From Selaginella tamariscina (Eukaryota > Streptophyta > Lycopodiopsida > Selaginellales > Selaginellaceae), in assembly GCA_003024785.1 (NCBI GenBank), contig PUQB01000647.1, forward strand, positions 73,417-137,416: a stretch of 64,000 bases of DNA, written 5' to 3'. A program made the position numbers and the translations under genes. Under the pieces are notes generated by a model. That model did not search any database and was not told where the DNA came from. It saw only the letters and a program-made list of their open reading frames with translations. The stretch's first letter is position 1, and each line of letters starts with the position of its first letter. Shown in pieces: positions 41,735 through 54,458 of the stretch.

Positions 41735-42560
41735 TTGTCTTTTCTTTGTTTATGGATCCACAACATGCAAACCCTTTGTTTATGGAGCATTCCAGCCCAG
41801 GGTACTCCTCCTGCTCCTGTTGCAAACCCTCGTGTCCAACTGAATTTTTTTCATGGAAATCCTGAAGATGATGTGTACCATTGGTTTGACCATTTCATCA
41901 TGGTTGCCACATATCATTCATGGGAAGGTGCTCAGTGTTTGCGTGAGTTTTTACTTGTCTTCAAGGGACGGCGTTGCAGTGGTACAATGGTCTAGACATT
42001 GCAACTCGTGGAGATTGGAGTATTCTTCCAAAGAACTTCAAACGTGCATTTGGGCATGTGGACGATTGTGACAATGCTTTTCAGCAGTTGCATCGTATTC
42101 GTCAGGAGCCATTGAGTCGGTGATGCAGTTTGGTGTTCGCTTTGAGCCTTTTGCTGCATGCAGAACCTAACATGTCGGAACGCATCAAGTTAGGTATGTT
42201 GTGGCCAGCACTTCGTCAAGACCTTGTGGGGCTTGTGCATGCACTAGCTCCAGTGACTCTTGATGATGCTTTGAGGCTGGCACAACGATATGAGTTCACC
42301 TCTCCCACTTGCCTTCACGTCTCTCGTTCCACTTCATGTTGGGGATGGACCTGCTCCAATGGAGGTTGAGGTTGTTGCCGTTCGTGTACCAGCACAAGGT
42401 GGGGCCCGTGGACGTGCAGTTCGTTGTTGGGCGTGTGATGAGGTTGGACACACGTATTCGGCGCTGTCAACGGTTTCCCGATTGGCTCCCCCATTTCCAG
42501 GATGGAGGCCATGCATCAACAACGTCCGGTTGGTGCTGCTGCAGTGAAGTTGTGATGTGG
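41735..42560 (+). pseudogene. gag of unit A Ty3
   Basis: Capsid-like pieces: NFFHGNPEDDVYHWFDHFIM and SWEGAQCLREFLL (41735-41995), then NMSERIKLGMLWPALRQDLV and LDDALRLAQRYEF (42130-42369). A nucleocapsid knuckle remnant CWACDEVGHTY is at about 42425. The pieces are in different frames. Confidence 0.8.
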
Positions 42561-42719
42561 TGGATCTTCCGGGAAATGACGAATCGCACAAGTAGAGGAG
42601 GGTCTCGTGCAAATAAATTAGTGACCCCTCTGTCTTTCTTTTGGGAGTATCATCAAGGGGTTCATCGGCACCAAATCATCTGGTCTTCACTTTTAAGCTC
42701 GATTTACGTCTTGTTTTGT

Positions 42720-45700
42720 TTTTAGTGTTGGTGGATACAGGTTCGAGTTTGTCCTTTATTTCTTAATCTGTTACTACACGTTGCAGCCTTCATTTTGCGT
42801 CGTGCGGTAAACCAATCTTCATTTGTATGGCAAGGACACACTCAGGCTTGTTCGCGAGATGAAGTTGACATTGTTGTTCGTGTAGATGATCGTGAGCTTG
42901 AGCTTCAATCTCTGCGGGTGGTGCCGAGTCAAGCTTTTCACCTTATTCTTGGTATGGATTAGTTGATTCGCAATCATGCCAAGTGCGACTTTGAAAAGTC
43001 TCTCCCTTATTTGACTCTCCCTTATTTTTCTTTAATTCTTCTTACTTCTATTCCACTTCATCCATCTACTTCCACCTCTGCTTACATCACTTTTGTTTTC
43101 CCTTTACTTCCAACCATCTTCCCTTCATGTTCCTCATTTCCCTCTCTAGATCCATCAGATGATCGTCGTGCTTATAGTCATTGATCAACTCAAGGAGTAT
43201 GCTGATTTTTCAACTTCGACTTGTCATCTGGGGCAAGATTGCGACACGCCACCCTATTCCAACTGGGGATGCTAGGTTGATCAAGGTACCTGTTTGGCGC
43301 GGTCACCAAAGGAGTTCAAGATCTTACAAGCGAATGTTAAAAGATGTTGGAGAAAGGTGTTATCTGAAAATCTCAAGTCCTTGGGCGTGCAACCTCATCT
43401 TGTGACAAAGCCGGATGGGAGCATTCAATTTTGCATTGACTATCGCCCATTAATGATGTAACTATTTCAGATGTGTACCCACTTCCTCATACTGCAGACC
43501 TTTTGGATCGACTGGGGCGGAGCCGTTGGTTCACCAAGTTAGATCTCGCATCTGGATATTGGCAAGTTCCATGTGACATGGACATTCCCAAGACTGCTTT
43601 TCAACACCATTTGGCCTGTACGAGTTCTTGGTGATGCCTTTCGGTTTGAGCAATGCTCCAGCAACTTTCCAGCGTATGATGGACGAGGTTCTCTTGACAT
43701 GCCGGAGGTGACTGCCATTTCATCGATGATGTTTTAATTCATCGGATGGAACGTGGGAGGAGCATGTCGGTGATGTACGTAAGGTTTTGGATTGAGAAGT
43801 TGGTTTGAAGTTGAAGCCATCTAAGTGTGTGTTTGGATCAAAGGACACCACTTATCTGGGTTATCGCATTTCACGTGAAGGTTTGCAAGTCGATCCTGAC
43901 AAACTAGTTGCAGTTTTGAAGTTCCCTACGCCAAGTGTGTGAATGATGTGCAACGCTTTCTTGGCAAGGTACAATATCTGGGTCGTTTTGTGGATCATCT
44001 TTCAGATCGTACTGCACCGTTGCGCGCGTTGTTGAAATCGTCAATGACTTCTTTTGTTTGGTCTAAGGATTGCAAAGGCATTTGCAGATCTCAAAGAGTT
44101 GTTGACGACTCCTCCAGTTTTGGCGTACCCGGATTACACTCGTCCTTTCATCTTGCGTGTAGATGCTTCTGACATCTCGGGGGTATTGATGCAGGAGAGT
44201 ACAGTGTTCCTGGCCAACGACATCCCATTGCGTACATCAGCCGTACATTGCAGCCAGCAGAGGTGAATTACTCCACGACAGAAAAGGAGTGTCTAGCAGC
44301 AGTTTGGGGTTTTGAGAAGCTCCATGCCTACTTGCATGGTTCACGGACGTTGTTGGAAGGCGATCATGCAGCAGTCACTTCGTTGTTGAAGCGGAAGAAT
44401 TTGATTGGTCGTACTGCTCGGTGGGCCTTGAAACTTCAAATTTACGACTTTGAAGTTGTTCATCGTCCAGGGTTCCATGGCTGATGCTGATGCTCTTTCT
44501 CGGGCTCCTCTTCCACCTTCTCTCTCTTCTGTTGCCCCAGAGGAACCAGTTGTTCCAGCTTCAGTGGACTTTTTGGAAAGATTCCGTACCATCAGCAGTT
44601 GTTGCTTGACGTTCAGTGTCCGCAGAATGCAGAGTTAGATTTGCCGTCTTTGGATGAGGTTCGGGAAGCTCAAAAGGTTGAGCCGTGGATTCGAAGGCTT
44701 CGTGATGGGTTTGAGAATCCTGCATCACTTGCTGATGACTTGCCTTTCAGGCATTTACATTTGCAATATCGCTTCAGGACGACCTTCTTTATTTTGTGGG
44801 GACTGATCCAGATGATCCTTTGCGTTGGTGGTGCCTTCAATCTTCATTCCACGCTTCCTCCATGCTTACCATGACTCTCCTATTCTTGGGGCACATGGGA
44901 CATCGTCGGGTGATGGAGAAGCTGCACATCTTTCTATTGGCCGGAGTTGCGAGGAGATGTGATTCGGTATGTGCGTAGTTGTGTGTGGTGCCAAACTCGC
45001 AATACTCCCCCATGTGCTTCGGAAAGACGGTTGGAGTCAATTGCAGTTTGAGTTGGTGGCATTTGATTTGATGGGACCTTTTTCACGATCAACTACTGGC
45101 AACAAGTACATTACTATTGCTTCTTATTATCTAACTCGTTGAGTAGAAGTTGTGCTCTTGCTAGTGCGAGTGCTTCTGTTGTTGGTTAGTTTCTCCTTAA
45201 TCGGGTCGTGTTTTAACATTCTTGTTCGGAGCGAATTCTCGATAATGGTCTGCATTTATGGCTGAGACATTTCATGTTTTGACGTCTTGACTAGGGATAT
45301 GCCACACTTTCACAAGTGCTTATCATCCTCAAACAGATGGTTTGGTGAACGACTCGTCAGAACCTTCAAGAGAATGATCATGAAATATGTGAACTTTCAA
45401 CATTTGGATTGGGATGGTTATCTGCCATCTCTTCGTTATGCTTATGTCACTAGAGTACAAAGTTCCATTGGTACTTCCCCATATAAGCTCTTGCATGGTC
45501 ATGACCCGATGTTGCCAATGGAGTTGGGTTTGCCTTCTTGGTTACGCGTGAGCTGCTGATGCTACGTCATGGGATCGATATCTGACGAACATTCTTCCAT
45601 TGGTTTGTCATGGATCAGTATCTGACAAGCATTCTTCCATTGGTTCGTGCGGTTAGCAGAACACTTGGGCCGCGTACAAGTAAGACAATAACAATTTACA

Positions 45701-46012
45701 ACTCACATCATCGTCCTCCTGCGGAGTACAAGGTTGATGAACTAGTGTGGTTTATTTTCCCAAGCTTATGGTACGTGGTTTAGTTAAGAGTCTCCTTCTT
45801 CGGTGGAAAGGACCGTATCGAGTGCTATGGCAAGTAGGGCCACAAGTTTATGAGGTTCGGCACGACATTCAACTCGATCCTTTAGAGATTGTACACGTGC
45901 AATGCTTAAAGTGTTTTGTGCAACAGGAACAAGTTGTGCTGCCTACAAATCCACTAGTGCCTTCTTTTGATGTTCTTCCAGATCCGGGCCCATCTACAAG
46001 AAAACCCTAACC
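42720..46012 (+). pseudogene. pol of unit A Ty3
   Basis: Protease remnants lie at about 42.73-42.96 kb (VDTGSSLS and HLILGMD). RT follows: FCIDYRPL near 43430, WFTKLDLASGYWQVP near 43530, [17 protein letters not shown] near 43640, FIDDV near 43720. RNase H: PFILRVDASD near 44150 and YSTTEKECLAAVWGFEKLHA near 44270. Integrase: VYEVRHDIQLDPLEIVHVQC near 45850 marks its C-terminus. At least eight frame changes occur. It is not functional. Confidence 0.85.
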
Positions 46013-46041
46013 AGTTTACATCTTCCAAGAGGAGGGGATGA

Positions 46042-46197
46042 TGTAAGATCCATGTGTATGACTGCATGTGCACATACTATTATTAACATAGTGCATTTTA
46101 AACGTTAGATTGGTTTCAATCTAGACCACTCGCTCTTGTATATAATTAGGTTCTTGAACTAATGAATATACACATTTCTATGTTCCGAGTTCTCACA
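46042..46197 (+). repeat. 3' LTR, unit A Ty3
   Basis: 156-bp repeat, TGTAAGATCC to GTTCTCACA, followed by TGCT of the target site. Confidence 0.88.
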
Positions 46198-46828
46198 TGC
46201 TTAAATTTTTTAGTTTTTATTTATTTAAAAACTCGGATAGCATTAATCAATGAAACAAGTTTTTTAAGATGTTCATAGATATTAAGCTAAAATAAAATTC
46301 AAAACATTTACATAAGGTATATTCACGAATATATTATTATTGATAGTGTTAATTCAAATTCAGACTTTCGACTTTAAATACATTTTTAATAGTAAACTCC
46401 ATACAATAATATTCATGCTAATATCTGGGAAAAGCGGACTCTTTAATATTATCAAAATATTCAGATAATTATAAAATTAATCTTGAGTCAAGTTTATTAT
46501 TAATCGAGTTAATAAGACACTTGTAATATAATGCAGTTGCCACGTATGAGTGGTCGAGTACGGAAGAAATATCCCATACCACAAATTCCATCTTGTAATG
46601 GCAGCCAATGAGAATGAAGGACTCACTTAAGCACAAAAATTTTCTGCCGTCATATATGTATGTATGTATATATTAAAATCATAATTCAGCTCCGTTTATG
46701 GCGTTTTGTGGTCTGCATAACATAACCCAATCGTATTCATTCATTGTGTGTGTGTGTGTGTGTGATGTATACTATACTCTCTTGTAATACTTAGTTAACA
46801 AACAACCAGTGATATTTTAATGAGATAT
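46198..46828. other. Spacer between Ty3 element and CLC fragment (unit A)
   Basis: AT-rich sequence, duplicated in unit B at 54617-55250. It holds short (TATG)n and (GT)n tracts. No gene is seen. Confidence 0.6.
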
Positions 46829-47757
46829 TTACCTTCTTCTGTTGTTGCTGATTGTTGAATCTGCTTCCCTGTCCTCCAGCCTCTGCAAAGAGAAATCCTA
46901 TCATAACTCAAACAAAACACACGCGCACACATCTTATAACTCAAACAATCTAACACATAACACATACACACACGCACACAATTAACACATAACATATACA
47001 CACATTAAAAAGAGATGCAGGGGTATAACTCAAACAATCTAACACATAACACATACCCACACGCACACACAGTTAACACATAACATATACACACACACCT
47101 TATAACTGAAACAATCTAACACATAACACATAACACAACACACCTTATAAGTCAAACAATCTAACACATAACACACATACGCACACGCGCACACTTTTAA
47201 CACATAACATATACACACAATTAAAAAAGGATGCAGGGGAAGCCAGTCCGGTTATGTCTATGTTAATGTTTAACTCCCATATGTTATCCAAGTTTTAGTT
47301 AGTTCAAATACACTGGATCAATCACCAGTCTTCCCTGCTCAGGCACTAATCCATGCTCATGAATCCCTATTTATACAGGCCATCCCGCAAAATCCCATGC
47401 ATGTGGGATTTAAGAGTTTAATAATGCATGGAAAGACCTAAAGAATATTCCCATGCACTAAAAAGGATATTCCACACGGCACAGAATATGCCGAGGGTAT
47501 ATGCATAGGAACGGCCAGAATATTCCGAGCATAGGAAGATACATACACACACAGGCGCCTGTGTGTGTGTGTGTGTGTGAGAGTGAGACGCACCTCTGGC
47601 AGTAGGTCTTTGCGAGTAATTATCCCCAGTATTTTTGAATTCCTCTCAAGTATGCTTGCTGTTCGTAAAATCCTTGATTAAATGCATCCCCAACAGCCTG
47701 CAATGTGTGCGTTTATAGATAGAGAAAGAACCACCCAGAAAGGAAGCGGCTCCCAAC
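46829..47757 (-). pseudogene. 3' exons of a CLC-type chloride channel gene (unit A)
   Basis: Minus-strand order: a truncated exon fragment (47757-47730) reading LLGAASFLG, the CLC family signature before the inner TM helices; an exon (47697-47594) reading AVGDAFNQGFYEQQAYLRGI then running into a CBS-domain end; and a last exon (46882-46829) reading RLEDREADSTISNNRRR-stop. CLC proteins are anion channels or proton exchangers of endomembranes. In unit B the middle exon continues SKITGIITRKDLLPE, a typical end of the second CBS domain. The roughly 100 or more residues that normally lie between are absent. The unit A copy has extra indels there. The rest of the gene is missing because the duplication breakpoint cuts the first exon fragment. 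Confidence 0.68.
46917..47216. repeat. Minisatellite, about 70-bp unit (unit A)
   Basis: Four imperfect copies of a unit with the core tcaaacaatctaacacataa followed by an (AC)n tract and ttaacacataacatatacac. It lies in the last intron of the CLC fragment. Confidence 0.85.
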
Positions 47758-47910
47758 AGAACAACAGTATATATATTATAACATATATGTACAAATACAT
47801 TATTACTATACGATCAACATCGATATATCTATGTGTATCAATGCTATATGTGTATATGCATACATTCACGCATGTCTATATGTATACATAATGTATATAC
47901 GTATGTATAC

Positions 47911-48630
47911 CTAGAGAACCGAACTCTCTCCATCTTGACAACATAATCCATATACAGAAACTAAAGAAACCGCAACTTTTGGTACAAAAAAGAAAATAAC
48001 TTCACCAATGTCTTTTAAAGGATTTAATCTGCAAAATAATATATATATATATATATATATTAAAAAGATACTTAATATTGCTGTGTATGTTTATTTATAC
48101 ACATACATACGTCTGTACATACGTTATATAAACATTCGTATGTAGAGATATGTATGTCTTTTAAATGTGTTACGTATATTTATATATATGGCGTATAATT
48201 TATATGTTTATAGTGTAGATTATATTATACCTGGGAAGTCCCGCAATTTTCAAAAACGAAGATTCCCAAATTCGAGAATCTTCACGTATAATAGTCAATA
48301 AAATTATAATGATACAACCCAGTGCTGATGCACATAATGCAACAATACCAATGATGACCATGGTTTGCCAGATTGAACTGTTGCAGATAAACAGTATTAA
48401 GCACTTTAATTATATTCATTCCATATGTATATATACGTTTCAGTAACATATGCGTCATGTAACTCTATATTTAAAACTGTAGCACCAGTTAATATATTAT
48501 ATACCAGTGAGTGATCGTGGATATTTTTATATAAAGCTTACTAGTGTTCCAATTGCTCTAAGTTAAATGATATAGTTATAAGTGTATCTGAAACTGATAT
48601 ATTATTATAAGCTTTCAATATACTTATACA

Positions 48631-48695
<65 letters not shown>

Positions 48696-48933
48696 ATATA
48701 TATATATATTCAAGTTCTAATGTATGTATTTAGAATTTATTATATATAGATATATATTATAAGTTATAAAAATACTGAATAGATATACCTTTACATGTAT
48801 ATACTTACTTATCTTCAATATATATCAAAACCGTTATTCCCTCTTTCTCTAATATATGTACTTTTGCATAAATTTATCTAAAATATATATTGGATATCGT
48901 CAAATGATATACAATAGTGTGTTTTACACACAT

Positions 48934-48969
<36 letters not shown>

Positions 48970-49466
48970 AACGTCATACTGAAATTAAGAAAATAGCTAG
49001 AAACGTTATAAAGATATACTCGTAGTATATTAAATAGCTTAAACTTATAAATTTAATATACATTATATATGTATATAGTCTAATGTATTTACCTCGTGTT
49101 TATGCTCATACTGGAACATAAGAAAAATAGCTAGAAATGTGAAAGAATCAGGCCCCAAGTTGTATATGCAGCTGCGAGAAGAGCAATAGAGAGACTGATA
49201 GCAAGCCATGAAACTTTCATTTTGTAAATATCAAATAAAATAAAATAATAGATCGCACATATATACACTCATTTATGTAGATATTTATATTAGGAAATAT
49301 ACACACATCACACACATATATCAGTGTTCTCAATAAAAATCCAAAATTTATATAGAAATAAACATACATATATACACACACACGCACGCATAGTCGCAGA
49401 GACATGTACACACCTGAATTCGAGAATGCCGCCGAGCTACCCCATCAATCACTCCATAGCCCTAAA
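47911..49466 (-). pseudogene. Duplicated PIEZO exons 1-4 (unit B)
   Basis: Copies of exon 1 (49220-49093; MKVSWLAISLSIALLAAAYT is still readable), exon 2 (about 48.53 kb), exon 3 (48377-48231) and exon 4 (48028-47911). A missing base interrupts exon 1 after about 25 codons. Exon 3 has lost bases near CATAATGCAACAATACC, and exon 4 has lost one T in CATCTTTGAC. The copy stops inside the following intron, so no full channel can be made. If transcribed, it would run into the CLC fragment. Confidence 0.9.
48633..48715. repeat. (CT)n-(AT)n microsatellite in a duplicated PIEZO intron
   Basis: The homologous tract in unit A (40262-40330) is (CT)13 followed by a (TATC)n-like run. Here it is expanded to about (CT)24, an internal clock of slippage since duplication. 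Confidence 0.9.
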
Positions 49467-49819
49467 AAACAGAGGATTAAAACTAAGCAGGATTTAAAAT
49501 TCGGATTACAATATAAATAGACACGTGTTTATCCACGTAGGCACCACGACTATATATATATACACGTCAAAAAAAAGTCTAGGAATATATATGTAGCTTT
49601 ATTTGGAGATAAAAAGGATTTTTCTAAAGTCTTAGGTATAAATTAAAAAATTAAATCAATCAAAATTTATAATTACTATCATCCTGTACAAACTATAAGT
49701 TCTTTAAGCTTTTCTAAATAATAATTAAATTTCAGTAAGGTGACAAATCACCGTCAGACTTTTGCCACGTGTTTCATTTCAATAATATTGATTTAATTAT
49801 ACATATTAGATATTGTGCT

Positions 49820-49960
49820 TATAAAATCCATGTGTACGAATTAGCATAGTGGGTTTTGATAGCTATCGGATTGGTTTTAATTCGAACCACTAGTTCCTAT
49901 ATATAAGTTATGGTTCTTGAACTAATGAATATACACATTTCTATATTCCGAGTTCTTACA
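49820..49960 (+). repeat. 5' LTR, unit B Ty3
   Basis: 141 bp; starts TATAAAATCC where unit A has TGTAAGATCG, so the terminal TG is mutated, and about 20 bp are missing internally. Confidence 0.85.
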
Positions 49961-51169
49961 TTGGTGGAGGTGTGGGCACCTCTAATTGTCCCTATGGAGT
50001 GCTTGGATGTGTATTCTTTTTGTCGATTTTTTCGTCTTTTTAGATATAGCTTTTCTATTGTCTAGATTTATTCCTTTCTTATAGATTTTATCTTTTCTTC
50101 ATACATGGATCCACAACATACAAACCCTTTGTCTGTGGAGCAGCTACTCATGCAGTTGTTGGATGCCATGCAGATGCAACTGAATAATCACTCTTAGCTG
50201 ATGGCAGTATTCACAGCCTAGGGTACTCTTCTGCTCCTGTTGCAAACCCTTGTGTCTAGCCAATTTCTTTTGCGTAAATATTAGAGATGATGTGTACCAT
50301 TGGTTTGACCATTTCATCGTGATTGCCATATATCATTCATGGGATGGTGCTCAGTGTTTGCACAAGTTTCTTACTTGTCTTTAAAGAAATGCATTGCAAT
50401 GATACAATGGTCTGGACGTTGCAACTCGTGCATATTGGAGTATTCTTTCAAAGATCTTCAAACGTGCATTTGGGCATAGACGACTGTGACGATGCTTTTT
50501 AGCAGTTGCATCGTATTCATCAAAAGCCATATGAGTCGGTGATGCAATTTGGTGTTCGCTTTTGAAGCCTTTTGCTACATGCAAAACCTAACATGTCGGA
50601 ACGAATCAAGTTAGGTATGTTGTGGCCAGCACTTTGTCAAGACCTTATGGGGGCTTGTGCATGCACTAGCTCCAGTGATTCTTGACGATGTTTTAAAGCT
50701 GGCACAACAATATGAGTCGTCACCTCTTCCACTTGCACCTTCACGTTCTCTTGTTCCAATTCATGTTGGGGATGGACCTGCTCCGATGTAGGTTGATGCT
50801 GTTGCTGCTCGTGTACTAGCACAAGGTTGGGCCCATAGACGAGGATGTGAACATGTAGTTCATTGTTGGGTGTGTGATGAGGTTGGACACACGTATCGGC
50901 GCTGTAATGGGTTCCAATTGGTGTCCCCCATTTTTAGGGTGGAGGCCTTGGCTCCAATAACGTCCAATTGGTGCCATTGCAGTAGAAGGTCATGATGCGG
51001 TGGATCTTTTGGGAAATGACAAATCGCACAAGTAGAGGGGGTCCTTGTGCAAATAAATTAGTGATCCCTCCATCTTTCTTTTAGGAGTATCATCAAGGAA
51101 GTCACTCGGCACCAGTTTCACTTTTAAGCTCGATTTAATCACACGCCACGTCCTATTTTCTTTTCAGTG

Positions 51170-53250
51170 TTGGTGGATACACATTTGAGTTTGTCCTTTA
51201 TTTCTTAATCTGTTGCTACATGTTGCAGCCTTCATTTGCATCGTGTGGTAGAACCAATCTTCATTTTACGGCAACGGACACACTCATGCTTGTTCGCGGG
51301 ATGAAGTTGACATTGTCGTTCCTGTGGATGATCGTGAGCTTGAGCTTCAATCTCTGCGGGTGGTGCTGAGTCAAGCTTTTCACCTTATTCTTGGTATGGA
51401 TTGGTTGACTTGTAATCATGTCAAGTGTGATTTTGAAAAGTCTTCCCCCTATTTGACTCTCTCTTATCTTCTTTCAATTTCTCTTACTTTTATTCCACTT
51501 TGTCCATTTACTTCCACCTTTGTTTGCATCACTTTTTTTCACCTTTACTTCCAACCATCTTCCCTTCATGTTCCTCATTTCCCTCTTTAGATCCATCATA
51601 TGATTGTCGTGCTGCAGTCATTAATCAACTCAAGAATGAGTATGCTGATCTTTTCAACTTCGACTTGTCATCTGATTAAGATTGTGACACGCCACCCTAT
51701 TCCAACTGGGGATGCTAGGTTGATCAAGGTACCTATTCGGCGCAAGGAGCTTAAGATCTTACAAGCGAATGTTAAGGAAATATTGGAGAAAGATGTTATC
51801 CGAAAATTTTGAAGTCCTTATGCGTGCGAACCTTATCTTATGACAAAGCCGAATGGGGGCATTCGATTCTGCATTGACTATCACCCATTAAATGATGTAA
51901 CTATTTCAAATGTGTACCCACTTCCTCATTTTGCAGATCTTTTGGATCGACTGGAGCGGAGCCTTTGGTTTACCAAGTTAGATCTCGCTTTTGGATATTA
52001 GCAAGTTCCAATAACTAAAATGAACATTCCCAAAGCTGCTTTTCGGACACCATTTGGCCTGTATGAGTTCTTGATAATGCCTTTCGGTTTGAGCACTGCT
52101 CCAGCAACTTTCCAGCATATGATGGACGAGGTTCTCTGCGATATGCCAGAGGTGACTGCTGACTTCATTGATGATGTTTTAATTCACTCGGATAGAACGT
52201 GGGAGGAGCATGTCAGTGATGTACCCAAGGTTTTGGGTTGGCTGCAAAAAGTTGGTTTGAAGTTGAAGCCATCTAAGTGGGGTTATTGCATTTCACGTGA
52301 AGGTTTGCAAATTGATCTTGACAAACTAGTTGCAGTTTTGAAGTTCCCTACACCGAAGTGTGTGAATGATGTGCAACGCTTTCTTGGTAAGGTACAATAT
52401 CTGGGTCGTTTTGTGGATCATCTTTCAGATCGTACTGCATTGTTGCGAGTGTTGTTGAAGTCGTCAATGACTTTTTTTTGTTTGGTCTAAAGATTGCAAA
52501 CGGGCATTTACAGATCTCAAAGAGCTGTCGATGACTCCTTCAATTTTGGGTACCCAGATTACACTCGTCCTTTCATCTTGCATGTAGATGCTTCTGACAT
52601 CGGTCTCAGGGGCGTATTGATGCAGGAGAGTCTAAGTGTTCTTGGCCAACAACATCCCATTGCATACATCAGCCGTACATTGCAGCCAGCATACTCCACG
52701 ACAGAAAAGGAGTGTCTAGCAACAATTTGGGGTTTTGAGAAGCTCCATGCCTACTTGCACGGTTCGCAGACGTTGTTGGAAGGTGGTCATGCAGCAGTCA
52801 CTTCGTTATTGAAGCAGAAGAATTTAATTAGTCATATTGCTCGGTGGGCTTTGAAACTTCAAATTTATGACTTTCAAGTTGTTCATCGCCTAGGAAGTTC
52901 CATGGCTAATGCTAATGCTCTTTCTCAGGCTCCTCTTTCACCTCTCTCTTCTTTTGCCCTAGAGGAACCAATTGTTGCAGCATTAGTATGCTTTAGACGA
53001 AGATTCCGTACCATCAATAGTTGTTATGCTTGATGTTCAGTGTCCGAAAATGCAGAGTTAGATTTGCCATTTTTGAATGAGGTTCGAGAAGCTCAAAAGG
53101 TTGAGCCATGGATTCGAAGGCTTCGTGATGGGTTTGAGAATCCTGCATCACTTGTTGATAACTTGCCTTTTAAGCATTTACATTCGCAATATCGCCTTCA
53201 GGACAGCCTTCTTTATTTTGTAAGGACTGATCCAGATGATCATTTGTAGT
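51170..53250 (+). pseudogene. Protease, RT and RNase H of unit B Ty3
   Basis: The best-preserved pol block of this family. 52020-52490 reads [20 protein letters not shown], then STAPATFQHMMDEVL, the active-site box FIDDVLIHSDRTWEEHV, and FLGKVQYLGRFVDHLSDRTA. RNase H follows in the next frame: FILHVDASDIGLRGVLMQES and YSTTEKECLATIWGFEKLHA. The polymerase box is FIDD rather than YIDD/YVDD. Unit A has the same FIDD, so it is ancestral to both copies. Confidence 0.88.
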
Positions 53251-54430
53251 TGGTGGTGCCTTCGGTCTTCATTCCACGCTTCCTCCATGCTTACCATGAC
53301 TCTTCTATTCTTAGCGAGCACATGGGACATCGTCGTGTGATGGAGAAGCTACACAAATTTTTCTATTGGCTGCAGTTGTGAGGAAATGTGATTTGGTATG
53401 TGCGTAGTTGTGTGTGGTGCCAAGCTTGCAATACTCCCCCGTGTGCTTCGGAAGGATGGTTGAGTCAATTGTAGTTTGAGTTGGTGGCATTTGATTTGAT
53501 GTGATCTTTTCCATGGTCAACTGCTGGCAATGAGTACGTTACTATTGCTTTTAATTATCTAATTCGTTGAGTAGAAGTTGGTGCTCTTGCTAGTGCGGGT
53601 GCTTCGTGTTGGTTAGTTTTTCCTTAATCGGGTCATGTTTTAGCATTCTTGTTCGGAGTGAATTCTCTCGGATAATGGTCCTGCATTTATGGCTGAGACA
53701 TTTCATGTTTTGACGTCTCGACTAGGGATACGCCACACTTTCACAAGTGCTTATCATCCTTAAACAGATGGTTTGGTGGAACAACTCGTCAAAACTTTCA
53801 AGGGGATGATCGTTGAAGTATGTGAGCTCAACAATTGGATTGGGATGGTTATCTGCCGTCTCTCCAATATGCTTATGTCACTAGAGTACAAAATCCATTG
53901 TACTTCCCCATAAGCTCTTGTATGGTCATGACTCGGTGTTGCCAACGGAGTTGGGTTTGTCGGTTACCGCGAGCTGCTGATGCTAGGTCATGGGATCGGT
54001 ATCTGACGAGCATTCTTCCATTGGTTTGTCATGGGATCGGTATTTAACAAGCATTCTTCCATTGGTTCATGCGGACATAGAACACTTAGGCTGCGTACAA
54101 GTAGAACAACAACAACACTACAACTTGCACTATCGTCCTCTTGTGGGTACAAGGTTGATGAACTGGTGTTGGTTTTTTTCCCAAGCTTATGGTATGTGTT
54201 TTAGTTAAGAGTCTCCTTCTTCAGTGGAAAGGACCATATCGAGTGCTATGGCAAGTAGGGCCACAAGTCTATGAGTTCTGCATGACATTCAACCCGATCC
54301 TCTGGAGATTGTACATGTGCAACAGTTGAAGTGTTTGTGCAACGGGAACAAGTTGTGTTGCCTACAAATCCACTAGTGCCCTTCTAATGTTCCTCAGATC
54401 CGAGCCCATCTACAAGAGAACCCTAACCAA
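53250..54430 (+). pseudogene. Integrase region of unit B Ty3
   Basis: Collinear with unit A 44.8-46.0 kb but too broken for any long frame. The zinc-binding region (HMGHRRVMEKLH) and the C-terminal region are recognisable only in pieces. Confidence 0.7.
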
Positions 54431-54458
54431 CGTACATCTTTTGAGAGGAGGGGATGAT

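Larger units (their letters stand above)
41446..46197 (+). mobile_element. Ty3/gypsy LTR retrotransposon, unit A copy
   Basis: Short LTRs of about 160 bp (TGTAAGATC...TTC(T/C)(T/C)ACA) flank degraded gag-pol on the plus strand. A purine tract (AAGAGGAGGGGATGA) abuts the 3' LTR. TGG (TTGGTGGAGG) follows the 5' LTR by two bases and may be the primer-binding site. The flanks share TGCT, a plausible 4-bp piece of the target duplication. The element belongs to a family different from the one at 4.8-9.6 kb, because LTR size and sequence differ. It lies just upstream of PIEZO, on the opposite strand, between PIEZO and the CLC fragment. Confidence 0.92.
39290..47757. repeat. Tandem duplication unit A (about 8.47 kb)
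   Basis: The unit begins in a PIEZO intron (cagaacaacagtatatat at about 39295). It contains PIEZO exons 1-4, the Ty3 element at 41446-46197, a minisatellite, and two CLC-type exons plus a fragment of a third. It ends at 47757, where CLC sequence (ctcccaacagaac) runs directly into a second copy of the PIEZO intron (aacagtatatatattataac). Unit B repeats the same order. Only the left edge of unit A is continuous with the rest of PIEZO, so this unit supplies the working 5' end. Confidence 0.92.
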
